Source: Thiolapillus brandeum (GTDB lineage Bacteria; Pseudomonadota; Gammaproteobacteria; Chromatiales; Chromatiaceae). Taken from it: 64,000 nt of DNA. Below, piece by piece: positions 1 through 9,424 of the stretch. Every line of letters begins with the position of its first letter. The stretch's first letter is position 1. The position numbers and the translations under genes are program-made. Under the pieces are notes generated by a model that was given only the letters and a program-made list of their open reading frames with translations, ran no database searches and was not told where the DNA came from. Location of the stretch: NCBI RefSeq assembly GCF_000828615.1, contig NZ_AP012273.1, positions 124,001 through 188,000 of the forward strand, written 5' to 3'.

Positions 1-2
1 GT

Positions 3-83
3 GACCGGCGGCGCTTTCTGCAGAACTGGAAAGAGGAACTGCGACAGCGTTTCCAACGCCTGTTGGGCGGGGGATTCGGGTAG
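3..83 (+). CDS. C-terminal tail of an upstream gene (partial)
   Basis: An open frame enters from the left edge and ends at TAG 81-83. The 26 visible residues are rich in Arg and Gln and end in a glycine-rich tail (LLGGGFG), like a basic amphipathic C-terminus. It reads toward the polysaccharide genes that follow, so it may be the last gene of an upstream envelope cluster. The family cannot be named from so little sequence. It could also be a chance open frame. Confidence 0.4.
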   Translation, partial: DRRRFLQNWKEELRQRFQRLLGGGFG

Positions 84-118
84 AATAGCGCCATATTCTG
101 GATCAATCGGGTTTTTTC

Positions 119-1861
119 ATGATCATACTGGGAGTAGCGGGCGCGGTGAGCCATGATCCTTCGGCGGCTCTGTTCGTCGATGGCGAGCTGGTGGCGGCGG
201 CGGAGGAAGAGCGTTTCATCCGCGATAAGCATGCCAAGGGGCGTTTTCCCTACGAGGCGACCCGCTATTGTCTGGCGGAAGCCGGCATCCAGCCTGGGCA
301 GGTGGATGTGGTGGCCTTTCCCTATGCGAAGATCCCCCTTTCCAGTCCGGCCCGCTGGCATTATGCCGCCCGTCACTGGTACGCGCCGGACCGGGCTCTT
401 ACGGCCCTGCTGCATGGCAATCGCCGTTACCACCGCAACCGTTCCCTGCTGGAGAAACTGGTGGCGGACCTGGGCATCAACAATGCCCGCCTGGAAATGG
501 TGGAGCACCACCTGGCCCATGCCAGCAGCGCCTACCACCTGAGTGGTTTCAAGGAGAAGACCGCCATCCTGGGCATCGACGGCAAGGGAGAATACGCCAC
601 CACTTTCTTCGGCTATGGCGAGAATGGGCGCATCCACAAGATCAGGGAGTTCTACGATCCGGATTCCCTGGGCGGCGTGTACGGCGCCATGACCGAATAC
701 CTGGGCTTCGAGATGCTCGATGGCGAATTCAAGGTCATGGGCATGGCCCCCTATGGCGATCCTTCCCGTTTTGATTTCTCCCGCCTCATGGACTACAGCG
801 ACCGGGATTTCAGGGTGAATACCCGGCTGGTCAACGTCATTGGTCTGCGCCGTTGGAAGAATGCCCAGGGCAAGGGCATGTATTTCAGCCCCAAGCTGGT
901 GGACTGGCTGGGGCCGCCCCGGGAAGGCGACGAGATCGACGACCCCTACGTGGACTATGCCGCCAGCATGCAGGATCTGCTGGAAAAGGTGTCCCTGGGG
1001 CTGATTGGGCATTATCTTGGGGATATTCTCGAAGAAACAGGCAAACTGGCCTTTGCCGGCGGTGTGGCTCTGAACGTCAAACTCAACCAGCGCATTCTTG
1101 CCAGGGATGACGTGCAGGAGCTGTTCGTGCAGCCCGCGGCCTCGGATGCTGGCACGGCCATCGGTGCCGCCTCTTATGTGGCCAACCAGATGGGTGATGA
1201 GATCCAGCCCATGCGCCACGCCTATCTTGGCCCCCGCTATACCAATGAACAATGCATCGCTGCGGTGGAAGCCCACCCCCGCAAGCCCGCCTGGGAGCGG
1301 ATCGAAGATACGCCTCAGCGAACCGCAAAGTTGCTGGCTGACGGCAACCCCGTGGCTTGGTTCCAGGGGCGCATGGAATTCGGCCCCCGTGCCCTGGGTA
1401 ACCGCTCCATCCTCGGCGCTCCCAACGTGCCGGGCATCGCCGACCGCATCAATGAACAGATCAAGTACCGGGAGCGCTGGCGGCCCTTCTGTCCCAGCAT
1501 CCTCGACCGGGTGGCCCCGGACATGTTGCAGACGGATCATCCCGCCCCCTACATGACCATCACCTTCGACGTGGGGGAAGGCTGGAAGGAGCGGGTGCCC
1601 GAAGTGGTTCACGAGGACGGCACGGCCCGGGCCCAGGTGGTGACCCGGGACACCAATCCCCGCTACTATGCCCTCATCGAGGAACTGGAGAAGCTCACGG
1701 GCAACGGCGTGATACTCAATACCTCCCTCAACCGGCGTGGCGAACCCATGGTCTGCTCGCCGGAGGATGCCCTGAATATGTTCTACGGCTCGGACCTGCA
1801 ATATCTGGTCATGGAAGATATTCTGGTGACCAAGAATCCTGACTCGGAAACGCAAGCATGA
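119..1861 (+). CDS. Carbamoyltransferase, NodU/CmcH family
   Basis: This 580-residue protein should transfer a carbamoyl group from carbamoyl phosphate to a hydroxyl of a sugar or small molecule, through a carbamoyl-adenylate intermediate. The N-terminal half has the ASKHA/Kae1-like fold, with the metal-binding [11 protein letters not shown] segment at residues 130-140 and [12 protein letters not shown] just after. The C-terminal domain has the family hallmark GPRALGNRS at 422-430. Length matches full-size NodU/CmcH proteins. The stop overlaps the ATG of rfbB (ATGA), so it is translationally coupled to dTDP-rhamnose synthesis. That suggests it decorates an O-antigen or exopolysaccharide sugar. 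The actual acceptor is inferred, not shown. Confidence 0.9.
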   Translation: MIILGVAGAVSHDPSAALFVDGELVAAAEEERFIRDKHAKGRFPYEATRYCLAEAGIQPGQVDVVAFPYAKIPLSSPARWHYAARHWYAPDRALTALLHGNRRYHRNRSLLEKLVADLGINNARLEMVEHHLAHASSAYHLSGFKEKTAILGIDGKGEYATTFFGYGENGRIHKIREFYDPDSLGGVYGAMTEYLGFEMLDGEFKVMGMAPYGDPSRFDFSRLMDYSDRDFRVNTRLVNVIGLRRWKNAQGKGMYFSPKLVDWLGPPREGDEIDDPYVDYAASMQDLLEKVSLGLIGHYLGDILEETGKLAFAGGVALNVKLNQRILARDDVQELFVQPAASDAGTAIGAASYVANQMGDEIQPMRHAYLGPRYTNEQCIAAVEAHPRKPAWERIEDTPQRTAKLLADGNPVAWFQGRMEFGPRALGNRSILGAPNVPGIADRINEQIKYRERWRPFCPSILDRVAPDMLQTDHPAPYMTITFDVGEGWKERVPEVVHEDGTARAQVVTRDTNPRYYALIEELEKLTGNGVILNTSLNRRGEPMVCSPEDALNMFYGSDLQYLVMEDILVTKNPDSETQA

Positions 1862-2922
1862 AGAAACTGCTCGTCACCGGCGGTGCCGGTTTTATCGGTT
1901 CGGCGGTGATTCGCCATCTCATCGGGAACACCGACTACCAGGTGGTGAACCTGGACAAGCTCACCTACGCGGGCAACCTGGAATCCCTGGCGCCCGTATC
2001 CGGCAGCGAGCGCTATGTCTTCGAAAAGGTGGACATCTGTGATGCCCCCGAGGTGGCGCGGGTCTTCCGCGAGCATCGGCCTGACGCCATCATGCACCTT
2101 GCCGCCGAGTCCCACGTGGACCGTTCCATCGACGGCCCGGCGGAATTTATTCAGACCAACGTGGTGGGCACCACGGTGCTGCTGGAGGCGGCGCGCAGCT
2201 ACTGGAACGAACTGGACGGCGCGGCGAAGTCCGGCTTCCGCTTCCACCATGTGTCCACGGACGAAGTCTATGGCGACCTGGACGACGAGGGCCTGTTCAC
2301 CGAGGACACCCCCTACCAGCCCAGCTCTCCCTATTCGGCGAGCAAGGCCTCCTCGGATCACATGGTGCGCGCCTGGCACCGCACCTATGGCCTGCCGGTG
2401 GTCATCACCAACTGCTCCAACAACTACGGGCCTTACCAGTTCCCGGAGAAGCTGATTCCCCTGGTGATCCTGAATGCCCTGGCGGGCAAGCCCCTGCCCA
2501 TCTACGGCAAGGGCGACCAGGTGCGCGACTGGCTGTACGTGGATGACCATGCCCGGGCCCTGCTGCAGGTGCTGGAACAGGGCGAGGATGGCCAGACCTA
2601 CAATATCGGCGGCCACAACGAGAAGACCAACCTGGAAGTGGTGCAATCCCTGTGCGCCATTCTGGATGAAAAACGCCCGGAACATCCCGGCGGGGTGGAT
2701 CGCTACGCCGACCTCATCACCCATGTCACGGACCGTCCCGGCCATGATCTGCGCTATGCCATCGACGCCGGCAAAATAGCCCGGGAACTGGGCTGGACGC
2801 CGGAGGAAACCTTCAATACCGGCCTGGAGAAAACCGTGGACTGGTACCTGGAAAACGACAGCTGGTGCCAGCGGGTGCTGGACGGCAGCTACCGGGGCGA
2901 GCGTCTGGGGGTGATCGAATGA
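1858..2922 (+). CDS. rfbB: dTDP-glucose 4,6-dehydratase
   Basis: Second enzyme of dTDP-L-rhamnose synthesis; it converts dTDP-glucose to dTDP-4-keto-6-deoxyglucose with a bound NAD. It is 354 residues long, normal for RmlB. The Rossmann motif GGAGFIG is at residues 8-14, the catalytic TDE triad at 134-136 and the YxxxK pair at Tyr159/Lys163, so this is an extended SDR with the dehydratase signature. It overlaps the preceding carbamoyltransferase by 4 nt and the following rfbA by 4 nt (ATGA at both junctions), as expected for one tightly coupled operon. Confidence 0.97.
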   Translation: MKKLLVTGGAGFIGSAVIRHLIGNTDYQVVNLDKLTYAGNLESLAPVSGSERYVFEKVDICDAPEVARVFREHRPDAIMHLAAESHVDRSIDGPAEFIQTNVVGTTVLLEAARSYWNELDGAAKSGFRFHHVSTDEVYGDLDDEGLFTEDTPYQPSSPYSASKASSDHMVRAWHRTYGLPVVITNCSNNYGPYQFPEKLIPLVILNALAGKPLPIYGKGDQVRDWLYVDDHARALLQVLEQGEDGQTYNIGGHNEKTNLEVVQSLCAILDEKRPEHPGGVDRYADLITHVTDRPGHDLRYAIDAGKIARELGWTPEETFNTGLEKTVDWYLENDSWCQRVLDGSYRGERLGVIE

Positions 2923-3794
2923 AGGGCATCGTGCTGGCCGGCGGATCCGGCACCCGGCTGCACCCGGTGACGCGCAGCATCTCCAAACAGTTGCTGCCCG
3001 TGTACGACAAGCCCATGATCTACTATCCCCTGAGTACCCTGATGCTGGCAGGGTTGCGGGAAGTGCTGATCATCTCCACGCCACACGATCTGCCCCTGTT
3101 CCGGCAGCTGCTGGGGGATGGCAGCCAGTGGGGCATGCGCCTGGAGTATGCCGAGCAACCCAGTCCTGACGGCCTCGCTCAGGCATTCATCATCGGTGCG
3201 GATTTTATTGGCGACGACAACTGTGCCCTGGTGCTCGGAGACAACATATTCTACGGGCATGATTTCGCCAACCTGCTGGAAGAGGCTTTTCAGCGGGAGC
3301 AGGGGGCGACGGTGTTTGCCTATCCCGTGCACGATCCCCAGCGCTATGGTGTGGTGGAATTCGACGAGGATTTCCAGGCCTTGAGCCTGGAGGAGAAACC
3401 CCCCAAACCCAAGTCACGCTATGCCGTTACCGGGCTATACTTCTATGATAACCAGGTCATTGATATTGCCCGCAGCATCAGACCTTCGCCCCGGGGTGAA
3501 CTGGAGATTACCGATGTGAACAGGTGTTACCTGGAAAAGAGGGAGCTGCAGGTGGAAGTCCTGGGCCGGGGTATGGCCTGGCTGGATACGGGTACCCATG
3601 ATTCCCTGCTGGACGCGGGACAATTCATTCAGACCCTGGAATCCCGCCAGGGACTCAAGGTGTGTTGTCCGGAAGAGATCGCCTGGCGCATGGGCTGGAT
3701 CGATGGTGAACAATTGCTGCGCCTGGCGGTGGAGCTGGGCAAGAGCGGCTACGGAAGTTACCTGGAAGGACTATTGGAGGAGCAGATTCTATGA
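2919..3794 (+). CDS. rfbA: Glucose-1-phosphate thymidylyltransferase
   Basis: First enzyme of the dTDP-rhamnose pathway; it makes dTDP-glucose from dTTP and glucose 1-phosphate. The start chosen is the ATG at 2919, inside the ATGA overlap with rfbB. It places the nucleotidyltransferase signature GGSGTRLHP at residues 8-16, as in RmlA; an upstream in-frame ATG at 2865 would add a meaningless 18-residue extension. The product is 291 residues, the usual RmlA length. It contains the conserved LGDNIFYG and EEKPPKPKS stretches. Its stop overlaps rfbC by 4 nt. Confidence 0.97.
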   Translation: MKGIVLAGGSGTRLHPVTRSISKQLLPVYDKPMIYYPLSTLMLAGLREVLIISTPHDLPLFRQLLGDGSQWGMRLEYAEQPSPDGLAQAFIIGADFIGDDNCALVLGDNIFYGHDFANLLEEAFQREQGATVFAYPVHDPQRYGVVEFDEDFQALSLEEKPPKPKSRYAVTGLYFYDNQVIDIARSIRPSPRGELEITDVNRCYLEKRELQVEVLGRGMAWLDTGTHDSLLDAGQFIQTLESRQGLKVCCPEEIAWRMGWIDGEQLLRLAVELGKSGYGSYLEGLLEEQIL

Positions 3795-4351
3795 ATGTTC
3801 TGGAGACCGATATCCCCGGGGTGCTGGTCATCGAGCCGGACCTTCATGGGGACGATCGTGGCTGGTTCATGGAGACCTGGCAGGAGAGGCGCTATGCCGA
3901 AGCCGGTATCCGTGGGCCTTTTGTGCAGGACAACATGGCCCACTCCCGTCATGGCATCCTGCGCGGTCTGCACCTGCAGCATCCTCATGCCCAGGGCAAG
4001 CTGGTGCAGGTGGTGCTGGGCGAAGTATTCGATGTGGCAGTGGATGTTCGCAGGGGATCGCCCCATTTCGGGAAATGGGTGGGGGTGATACTCTCAGGCG
4101 AAGATCACCGTCAGCTCTGGGTGCCTCCCGGGTTCGCCCACGGTTACCTGGTCACCAGCAATGAGGCGGTATTCAGCTACAAATGCACAGAGTACTATCA
4201 TCCGGAAACCGATTTGAGCATCCGTTGGGATGACCCGGAAATTGGCATCGACTGGCCCATAGTGGGGCATCCCAGCCTGTCGGAAAAAGATGCTTCTGCC
4301 CTGTTGCTCAAGGATGTTCCTCCTGATCGCCTGCCGGAGTATACCCCATGA
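3791..4351 (+). CDS. rfbC: dTDP-4-dehydrorhamnose 3,5-epimerase
   Basis: Cupin-fold epimerase acting on dTDP-4-keto-6-deoxyglucose at C3 and C5 in dTDP-L-rhamnose synthesis. The protein is 186 residues, standard for RmlC. Recognisable segments are FVQDNMAHS (44-52), the catalytic histidine in RGLHLQ (His61) and [17 protein letters not shown], followed by [10 protein letters not shown]. It overlaps rfbA and rfbD by 4 nt each, completing the coupled order B-A-C-D. Confidence 0.97.
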   Translation: MNVLETDIPGVLVIEPDLHGDDRGWFMETWQERRYAEAGIRGPFVQDNMAHSRHGILRGLHLQHPHAQGKLVQVVLGEVFDVAVDVRRGSPHFGKWVGVILSGEDHRQLWVPPGFAHGYLVTSNEAVFSYKCTEYYHPETDLSIRWDDPEIGIDWPIVGHPSLSEKDASALLLKDVPPDRLPEYTP

Positions 4352-5250
4352 ATTATGAGAAACCCCGAATCCTCCTGTTTGGACACAATGGCCAGATTGC
4401 CTGGGAATTGCGCCGCTGCCTGGCAACCCTGGGTCATGTGGTAAGTGCCGGGCTCGATGGCGCTGATCATGAGCTGGATCTTACTGACGCTGAGGCCTTG
4501 AGCCGGTTGGTACACGAGCTGAACCCCGGACTCATGGTGAATGCAGCGGCCTACACCGCAGTGGATCAGGCTGAATCCGAGACGGAACTGGCCTGGCGGC
4601 TGAATGCTGAAGTGGTTGGGGAGATCGGCCAGTTGGGTGCCGCCATGGATTGTCCGGTGCTGCACTATTCTACGGACTATGTGTTTTCCGGCCAGGGGGA
4701 TCGCCCCTGGAAAGAAAACGATGAACCCGATCCCCGGAGTGTGTACGGCAGGTCCAAGCTGGGAGGTGAGCAGGCCCTGCTGGGTTCCCGGGCCGATTGC
4801 CTGATTCTGCGTACCGCCTGGGTGTACGGCGGGCGGGGGAGTAATTTCCTGCTCACCATGCAGCGCCTGTTCCGGGAAAAGGATAGCCTGGGGGTGGTTG
4901 GCGATCAGTTTGGCGCACCCACCTGGTCGAGAATGATCGCCGAGGCCAGTGCCCAGTTGCTGGCCCAGTGCCGCACGGAAGATGGCGGCTTCAGCTTTGG
5001 TGAACATCGGGAGGAGATTTTTCATCTCAGTTGCGAAGGTCAGGCCAGTTGGTATGACTTTGCCTGCGCCATTCTCGAGGCGGGTAGCGAAAGCTGTGAA
5101 CTCAAGAGCCTGAGGACAGAAGAGTACCCCACGGCCGCAGCGCGTCCGGCCTATTCGGTGCTCAATAACAACCGCCTGTGGCAGGCCTGGGGCATACGGC
5201 TGCCCGAGTGGCGTGAAGCCCTGGCCTTGTGTCTGGAAGAGCAGGGCTGA
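4348..5250 (+). CDS. rfbD: dTDP-4-dehydrorhamnose reductase
   Basis: Last step of dTDP-L-rhamnose synthesis: NAD(P)H-dependent reduction of the 4-keto group. It is 300 residues long with an N-terminal nucleotide-binding motif FGHNGQIAWEL, the AAAYTAVDQAE segment, STDYVFSG, and the SDR pair Tyr133/Lys137 in SVYGRSK. The start ATG is in a 4-nt overlap with rfbC. It ends the rml part of the operon. The next gene starts only 15 nt downstream, so transcription probably continues into the lipid A genes. Confidence 0.96.
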   Translation: MNYEKPRILLFGHNGQIAWELRRCLATLGHVVSAGLDGADHELDLTDAEALSRLVHELNPGLMVNAAAYTAVDQAESETELAWRLNAEVVGEIGQLGAAMDCPVLHYSTDYVFSGQGDRPWKENDEPDPRSVYGRSKLGGEQALLGSRADCLILRTAWVYGGRGSNFLLTMQRLFREKDSLGVVGDQFGAPTWSRMIAEASAQLLAQCRTEDGGFSFGEHREEIFHLSCEGQASWYDFACAILEAGSESCELKSLRTEEYPTAAARPAYSVLNNNRLWQAWGIRLPEWREALALCLEEQG

Positions 5251-5265
5251 TAGCGGCAGGGAATC

Positions 5266-6192
5266 GTGGCGAACAAGTTCAAGGGGATGCCCCTTTACCA
5301 TCCTCGTCTGTGGCCCAGCTGGGCAGGAGTGGGGCTGCTGCGTCTGGTGGCCTTTATGCCCTATGGCCTGGTGCAGCGTTTGGGCCCCTGGCTGGGGCAG
5401 GCTTATGCCCGGGTGTTGCCCAAGCGGCGCATCATTGCCAGAACCAATATCGAGCTGTGTTTCCCGGATCAGTCCCCCGAATGGCGGGAGCGGCTGTTGC
5501 GGGAAAGTTTCGACAGTCTGGGCATTACCCTGTTGGAGGCCCCCCTGGCCTGGTGGGCCTCCCGTCGGCGCATGGCCAGGCTGGCGCATGTCCATGGCCT
5601 GGAAAACCTGCAGAATGCGCTGGCATCAGGCAAGGGAGTGTTGCTGTTGTCCGCCCATTTGAACAGCCCGGAGTTTGGTGGGCGGCTACTGGTGCATGAG
5701 CAGATCTATGCTGCCATGTACCGCCCGAGCAACAATCCGGTAATCGACCGGGTTATCCGCCGGGCGCGCGGCAAGTGGTTGTCCAGCCTGATTCCCCGGC
5801 ACAATGTGCGCGGCGTGGTTCGCGCTCTTAAACAGGGTGAGGCCGTATGGTATGCTGTGGATCAGAATGCAGGACGCCGTGAATCCGTGTTTGCCGACTT
5901 TTTTGGCATTCCCGCGTCCACCAACCCGGCCACGGCCCGGTTGGCGAAACTCAGTGGCGCTGTTGTCGTTCCCTTTCGCGCCGTGCGCAGAAAGGATGGC
6001 AAGGGCCATGATCTGTACCTGGAGCCGCCCTGGGAGGACTATCCCAGCGGCGATCTTGTAGCTGATACTCAACGGGTGAACGACCTGGTGGAGAAATGGG
6101 TGCGCGAAACGCCCGAACAATACATGTGGATACACCGCCGTTTCAGAACCCGCCCACAACGCTCCGATCCCCGCATCTATCCGGTTGACTGA
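5266..6192 (+). CDS. Lysophospholipid/lipid A acyltransferase, LpxL (HtrB) family
   Basis: Member of the lipid A secondary acyltransferase family, inner-membrane associated, which adds a fatty acyl chain to Kdo2-lipid IVA. The 308-residue product has the family HX4E catalytic motif at His131/Glu136 (HLNSPE), followed by a YRPSNNP segment and a GxxxxxxDQNAG segment near the middle that fit the acyl-acceptor pocket. Translation starts at GTG 5266, preceded by GGCAGGGA. It directly precedes msbA, whose ATG follows the stop without a gap. That supports a role in making or modifying lipid A. Which position it acylates cannot be told. Confidence 0.88.
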   Translation: MANKFKGMPLYHPRLWPSWAGVGLLRLVAFMPYGLVQRLGPWLGQAYARVLPKRRIIARTNIELCFPDQSPEWRERLLRESFDSLGITLLEAPLAWWASRRRMARLAHVHGLENLQNALASGKGVLLLSAHLNSPEFGGRLLVHEQIYAAMYRPSNNPVIDRVIRRARGKWLSSLIPRHNVRGVVRALKQGEAVWYAVDQNAGRRESVFADFFGIPASTNPATARLAKLSGAVVVPFRAVRRKDGKGHDLYLEPPWEDYPSGDLVADTQRVNDLVEKWVRETPEQYMWIHRRFRTRPQRSDPRIYPVD

Positions 6193-7989
6193 ATGAGCCG
6201 AAAATACCGTCGTCCGCATACCACTTTCGTGGAAAGCAAAGAGCTTTACCTGCGCCTCCTCAAGCACGTGCGTCCCTACTGGCAGGTGTTTGCCCTGGCC
6301 ATCCTGTTCATCGTCATTCTGGCGCTTACCGAACCGGCCATTCCGATTCTCATGAAACCCCTCATGGACGGCGCCTTTGTTGAGAAGGATGAAACCTACA
6401 TGTTCTGGGTGCCCATCTGGCTGTTGTTGCTGTTCCTGATTCGGGGGGTTTCCAATTTCATCAGCCGGGTGGCCTTCCAGTGGGTCTCCGGCATGGTGGT
6501 GCTGGATCTGCGCAGGGAGATGTTCGAGCGTATTCTGACGCTTCCGGTACCTTTCTTCGATGCTCATGCCACGGGCAATCTGATCGCCAAGGTTACTTAT
6601 GATGTCACCCAGGTGACCACGGCCGCCACCCGGGTGCTGATCATTCTGCTGCGGGATTCCCTGTCCATCGTCGGCCTGCTGGGATACATGGTCTTCCTGA
6701 ACTGGCGTTTTACCCTGGTGGTGTCCATCATGCTGCCGGTGATGTTGGCCTTCGTGCGTTTCATCTCCGCACGTATGCGGCGTTCCAGCCGTGAACTTCA
6801 GGAAACCATGGGGGAAATGACCCATGCCCTGGAAGAAGCAACCCGGGGCAACAAGATCGTCAAGGTGTATGGCGGCGAGAACTATGAGCGCAGGCGCTTC
6901 TTCAAGCTGGCCAATTGGGTGCGTCGCTATCGTTTCAAGCTCAAGGTGGCGGATGCCACCAGTGTGCCGGTGGTGGAGTTCATCGGTGCGATCATGATCG
7001 CCGTGCTCATCTACCTGGGTACCGGGCAGGTGGACAATGAAGCCATGACCGTGGGGGAATTCACCGGCTTCTTTACCGCCATGGGTTTGCTTTTCGCGCC
7101 CATCAAACGGCTGACCGCCATCAACCAGCCCTTGCAAACGGGCCTGGCGGGGGCTGAATCGGTGTTCAATCTGGTGGATGAAGTTCCGGAAAAGGATACG
7201 GGTACCCGTGAACTGACTGAAGTGAAGGGCGCGGTTCGCTTCGAAGATGTGGGGTTTCGCTATGCGCAGGCGGAGGGCGATGCGCTGAATGGCATCAGTT
7301 TCAGTATTGAGCCGGGTCAGAGTGTGGCTCTGGTGGGGCCATCGGGCAGCGGCAAGACGACCATTGCGGCGCTGATCCCGCGATTTTATGAGCCGACTTC
7401 CGGACATATTCGTATCGATGATATTCCTTTGGATGAAATCCGCCTGGGCAGCTTGCGCAGCCAGATCGCCTATGTGGGCCAGGAATCCATACTCTTCAAT
7501 GATAGTGTGGCCGCCAATATTTCCTATGGCGCCAGCGAACCGCCCGACCGTGAAACACTGGAAGCGGCCGCCAGGGCCGCCCATGCCCTGGACTTCATCC
7601 GGGAGCTGCCGGAAGGTTTCGATACCATGGTGGGCGAGGATGGCGTGCGCCTCTCCGGGGGACAGCGCCAGCGTATCGCCATTGCCCGGGCTTTGCTCAA
7701 GGACGCACCCATCCTGATCCTCGATGAGGCGACTTCCGCCCTGGACACGGTATCCGAGCGGCATGTGCAGGCGGCGCTTCAGAACCTGACCCGCAACCGT
7801 ACCACCCTCATTATTGCCCACCGCCTGTCCACTATTGAGAATGCTGACGTGATCATGGTGGTCAGTCAGGGGCGTATCGTGGAATCAGGTGCGCATCAGG
7901 AGCTCATGGCCCGGGGCGGGGAATATGCGCATTTGTATAACAATCAGATCGTCCTGGACGAAAAAAAGGTGAAAAGTGAATCAGAATGA
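6193..7989 (+). CDS. msbA: Lipid A export ABC transporter MsbA
   Basis: Half-size ABC exporter (598 residues) that flips lipid A-core across the inner membrane. The N-terminal half has six predicted membrane segments (about residues 30-300). The nucleotide-binding domain has Walker A GPSGSGKTT near 382, the LSGGQRQR signature near 488, Walker B ILILDEA near 507 and the H-loop IIAHRLS. It begins right after the stop of the LpxL-type acyltransferase and overlaps the next methyltransferase by 14 nt. Length and context both match MsbA rather than a peptide or multidrug exporter. Confidence 0.95.
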   Translation: MSRKYRRPHTTFVESKELYLRLLKHVRPYWQVFALAILFIVILALTEPAIPILMKPLMDGAFVEKDETYMFWVPIWLLLLFLIRGVSNFISRVAFQWVSGMVVLDLRREMFERILTLPVPFFDAHATGNLIAKVTYDVTQVTTAATRVLIILLRDSLSIVGLLGYMVFLNWRFTLVVSIMLPVMLAFVRFISARMRRSSRELQETMGEMTHALEEATRGNKIVKVYGGENYERRRFFKLANWVRRYRFKLKVADATSVPVVEFIGAIMIAVLIYLGTGQVDNEAMTVGEFTGFFTAMGLLFAPIKRLTAINQPLQTGLAGAESVFNLVDEVPEKDTGTRELTEVKGAVRFEDVGFRYAQAEGDALNGISFSIEPGQSVALVGPSGSGKTTIAALIPRFYEPTSGHIRIDDIPLDEIRLGSLRSQIAYVGQESILFNDSVAANISYGASEPPDRETLEAAARAAHALDFIRELPEGFDTMVGEDGVRLSGGQRQRIAIARALLKDAPILILDEATSALDTVSERHVQAALQNLTRNRTTLIIAHRLSTIENADVIMVVSQGRIVESGAHQELMARGGEYAHLYNNQIVLDEKKVKSESE

Positions 7990-8704
7990 CGCCATGGCGC
8001 CGGAAGTCGGGGAAGGCGAGCTGGATTTCTCCGGCAAGTATTCCAAACAGAAGGCCGATGAATATTATGAGAAACACCTGAGTACTTTTGGGCGGCGCTT
8101 TTCCAACCGTTGGGAACATGGCATGGCGCGCCGGGCCCTGCGTCTGGCCGGGAATCCTTCTTCTGTCCTGGACCTTCCCTGTGGGGCTGGCCGTTTCTGG
8201 GATCTTCTGGCAGAGGATCCGGAACGTGAATTGTATGCCGCGGATTACAGTGAAGGCATGCTGGTGGTGGCAAAACAACTGCAGCCCGATGCGATTGCAT
8301 CCCGTTTCCAGGTTTTCCAGACCTCGGCCTTCGACATCAGGATGGAAGATGAGTCCGTGGACAGCATTTTATGTATGCGTTTGCTGCATCATGTGGGAGA
8401 ACGTGCGGATCGCATGCGCATCTACCGGGAATTCCATCGCGTGACCCGGGATACCGTATGTATCTCCCTGTGGGTGGATGGAAACTACAAGGCCTGGCGG
8501 CGCCTGAAACTTGAACAGGACAGAAGCACGGGGCGCAAACCCCGAAAGCGCAACAAAAACTTCCAGAATCGTTTCGTTCACCGGCGAGCTGATCTGGAAC
8601 AGGAGTTTGCCGAGGCGGGGTTTGATATACTGGGGAAAGTGGATTTCTTGCCGGGGTATTCCATGTGGCGTACTTATGTGCTGGGCAAGAAACGGGAGCA
8701 GTAG
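7976..8704 (+). CDS. SAM-dependent class I methyltransferase
   Basis: A 242-residue Rossmann-fold methyltransferase. SAM-binding motif I is VLDLPCGAGRFWDLL (about residues 62-76), followed by the acidic loop AADYSEGML and the SILCMRLLHHV segment typical of Methyltransf_11 proteins. It starts at GTG 7976 inside the 3-prime end of msbA; an ATG six codons later at 7994 is an alternative start. Because it is coupled to msbA and the LPS-kinase-like gene, a role in modifying LPS core or lipid A is plausible. The substrate cannot be read from sequence. Confidence 0.85.
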   Translation: MNQNDAMAPEVGEGELDFSGKYSKQKADEYYEKHLSTFGRRFSNRWEHGMARRALRLAGNPSSVLDLPCGAGRFWDLLAEDPERELYAADYSEGMLVVAKQLQPDAIASRFQVFQTSAFDIRMEDESVDSILCMRLLHHVGERADRMRIYREFHRVTRDTVCISLWVDGNYKAWRRLKLEQDRSTGRKPRKRNKNFQNRFVHRRADLEQEFAEAGFDILGKVDFLPGYSMWRTYVLGKKREQ

Positions 8705-8709
8705 TCGAT

Positions 8710-9402
8710 ATGGGAAAGGTGATCTCCAAGGCGGAGTATGAAGACCTCGTGGCAGACGCCAAAGTGCTGGAAGAACAGTCCTTCGGGGTCAAGGTCTGGC
8801 TGTTGCCGGACAAACGGATCGTTAAAATGTTTCGCCTCAAGCGCCCTGTCAGCTCAGGACGCCTGTATCCCTACAACGTCCGCTTCGCCCGCAATGCACG
8901 TCGTTGCCTGGCTCGGGGAGTGGCTGCTCCCAACATCCGGGAAACCTTCTATTGTCCGGATATTCAGCGCCACGGGGTGATCTACGATCTGTTGGAGGGA
9001 GACCCTTTTTTCGAACTCCTGCCGGAAACCCCGGATGAAACTTTGTTCCGCACCTTTGCCCGCTTCCTGGGTGAGTTGCACGAAAAAGGCATCTACTTCC
9101 GTTCCGTGCATCCAGGCAATGTGCTGTTGCGTCCGGATGGCAGCATGGGCCTGATCGACATTCAGGATATGCGTTTCTGGCCCTGGGCACTTACCCGGAA
9201 GGTGCGCGCGAGAAATTTCCGTCATCTGTACAATAGTGATTATCACAGCAAAGTCATGCGTGATTTTGGTTTCGAGCGTTTTGCCGATCTGTATCTCGAG
9301 GAACTCCCTCGGGATGAAGGATACAAAAACAGTATGCGACCACTGATTCTGGACTGGGACAAGGCCTGGGAAAGGAAAAAACGCAAGCCGGTTTCGGTGT
9401 GA
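8710..9402 (+). CDS. LPS core kinase-like protein (WaaP/InaA-type fold)
   Basis: A 230-residue protein with the small protein-kinase-like fold used by LPS heptose and Kdo kinases. The catalytic-loop equivalent is RSVHPGNVLL and the metal-binding equivalent is GLIDIQDMRF. An N-terminal lysine-bearing strand (KVWLLPDKRIVKMFRLKR) may bind ATP. The start is ATG 8710, six bases after the methyltransferase stop; the longer frame from 8665 lies inside that gene. It sits between msbA and hldE, so phosphorylation of inner-core LPS is the likely job. The exact sugar is unknown. Confidence 0.75.
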   Translation: MGKVISKAEYEDLVADAKVLEEQSFGVKVWLLPDKRIVKMFRLKRPVSSGRLYPYNVRFARNARRCLARGVAAPNIRETFYCPDIQRHGVIYDLLEGDPFFELLPETPDETLFRTFARFLGELHEKGIYFRSVHPGNVLLRPDGSMGLIDIQDMRFWPWALTRKVRARNFRHLYNSDYHSKVMRDFGFERFADLYLEELPRDEGYKNSMRPLILDWDKAWERKKRKPVSV

Positions 9403-9424
9403 CAAGATTTTGGAGAGCAGCACT

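Noticed and set aside
5686-7821. A 711-codon open frame antisense to msbA and the LpxL-type gene
   Set aside because: It is the mirror of strongly conserved genes; its translation is rich in His, Gln and Gly with no domain, as expected for antisense frames in GC-rich DNA.
8665-8709. Longer N-terminus of the LPS-kinase-like gene
   Set aside because: These codons lie inside the methyltransferase gene in another frame; ATG 8710 is the sensible start.
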